Assembly: GCA_002381045.1 (NCBI GenBank) | Contig: DFWT01000113.1 | Span: 10,633-16,773, forward strand | From: Rhodoferax sp. UBA4127 | GTDB lineage: Bacteria > Pseudomonadota > Gammaproteobacteria > Burkholderiales > Burkholderiaceae_C | DNA length: 6,141 nucleotides | Direction of reading: 5' to 3' | Part shown: positions 5,395 to 6,141 of the stretch, one piece after another | How the letters are laid out: every line of letters begins with the position of its first letter | Position numbering within the stretch: the first letter of the stretch is position 1 | Notes under the pieces: model-generated | The model's database searches: none | Seen by the model: only the letters and a program-made list of their open reading frames with translations | What the model was told of the DNA's origin: nothing | Position numbers and translations under genes: made by a program

Positions 5395-6141
5395 TACCGC
5401 CTACGGCTTGCCACCCAAGATGCTGGCCGACAGCCTGGACCGTGCCAACAGCGACGTGGTGCTGATCGTGGACGATGTGCCCGACAACCTGGCCATGCTG
5501 CATGATGCTTTGGATGAATCTGGCTACACCGTGCTGGTGGCGCTGGACGGACAAACCGCCTTGCAACGTGCTGCCCAAGCCCTGCCAGACATCGTGCTGC
5601 TGGACGCCATGATGCCGGTGATGGACGGCTTTGAAGTCGCCCGGCGCCTGAAATCCACGCCGCAAACCAGCCACATCCCAATCATCTTCATGACGGGCCT
5701 GACCGAGACTGAGCACCTGGTGGCCGCCCTCGAAGCCGGTGGAGTGGATTACGTCACCAAGCCCATCAAACCCAAAGAGGTACTGGCGCGCATGTCGGTG
5801 CATTTGCAGGGCGCGCGGGAGCGTCGTCAGGCTCGCAACGCGCTGGATGCATTTGGTTATGCCAGCATCACCGTGCGGGTGGGAGACGGCCGGTTGATGT
5901 GGCAAACCCCACTGGCACGCGACCTGCTGCTGCAGTACTACGGCACTGATGCGCCGACCACACCGATTCCTGTACTTCGCTGGTTGTGTCGACATGTGGA
6001 AAAGCGCGAACCGATGAACGAGCCACCCCGGCTTAGCATCGAATTAGCCTCGCGACGTCTAACGTTTCGTTTGCACCAGCAAATTGGCGACTCGGAAGGC
6101 GGTGGAGACTGGTTGATCATCATGCAGGAGGTCTCTGAAGA
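5384..6141 (+). CDS. Response regulator partner of the transporter-kinase, 3' end outside window
   Basis: The visible 252 codons start at an ATG that overlaps the stop of the kinase gene by 11 bp (ATG 5384, kinase TGA 5392-5394). Translation is therefore probably coupled and the two form a signalling pair. Residues ~24-145 are a complete CheY-like receiver: acidic pair D30-D31 in LIVDDVPDN, phosphoacceptor D74 in VLLDAMMPVMDG, T104 in FMTGL and K126 in VTKPIKP. Residues ~150-252 form a second region, with WQTPLARDLLLQYYG (173-187) resembling the start of a PAS-like fold and ending WLIIMQEVSE. The output domain is missing. From regulators of this general build I expect a C-terminal LuxR-type helix-turn-helix, but nothing in the window shows it. 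The ribosome site is weak, consistent with coupling. Confidence 0.93.
   Translation, partial: MKTDTAYGLPPKMLADSLDRANSDVVLIVDDVPDNLAMLHDALDESGYTVLVALDGQTALQRAAQALPDIVLLDAMMPVMDGFEVARRLKSTPQTSHIPIIFMTGLTETEHLVAALEAGGVDYVTKPIKPKEVLARMSVHLQGARERRQARNALDAFGYASITVRVGDGRLMWQTPLARDLLLQYYGTDAPTTPIPVLRWLCRHVEKREPMNEPPRLSIELASRRLTFRLHQQIGDSEGGGDWLIIMQEVSE

Noticed and set aside
5369..5995. 208-codon minus-strand reading frame at the right end
   Set aside because: It is a shadow of the response regulator receiver domain, with His/Gln-rich composition and no domain.
1..6141. CRISPR array, tRNA/rRNA, insertion sequence or phage genes
   Set aside because: No regularly spaced direct repeats, no tRNA-like cloverleaf, and no transposase or integrase reading frame; nearly all bases belong to the five genes listed.

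Overview
The window looks like chromosomal DNA of a GC-rich betaproteobacterium, probably Burkholderiales/Comamonadaceae (Rhodoferax- or Polaromonas-like). This rests on my recognition of the urease and hybrid-kinase protein sequences plus codon use; no search was run. Almost all of it is coding, in two divergent blocks that start about 60 bp apart near position 1800.

Left block (minus strand, positions 1 to 1783): the three structural subunits of a nickel urease in transcription order ureA (gamma), ureB (beta), ureC (alpha). ureA and ureB are complete. ureC runs off the left edge after 353 codons, about 60% of the usual length. All active-site residues that fall in the visible part are present. 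No ureD lies directly upstream of ureA, because the divergent sensor gene occupies that place.

Right block (plus strand, positions 1843 to 6141): a very large membrane-bound hybrid sensor kinase of 1183 residues, followed with an 11-bp overlap by a response regulator gene that runs off the right edge. The kinase is the most interesting object here. Its N-terminal ~500 residues are a whole NCS1/cytosine-permease-type transporter. A compact module with eight cysteines follows, then two more membrane helices, a coiled coil, HisKA and HATPase_c domains, a receiver domain and a helical tail. The transporter half presumably acts as sensor, perhaps also as carrier, analogous to the SLC5-fused kinase CbrA but built on a different transporter family.

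Working model (inference): the transporter-kinase detects an extracellular nitrogenous compound (a nucleobase, hydantoin/allantoin-like compound or urea-related solute) and signals to the co-translated regulator, which may control the divergent urease operon and other nitrogen genes. The short region between the blocks carries an inverted pair of TGCA-N5-CGTGCC elements. Each also resembles a sigma-54 -24/-12 promoter, but their placement at the start codons argues against simple promoter use.
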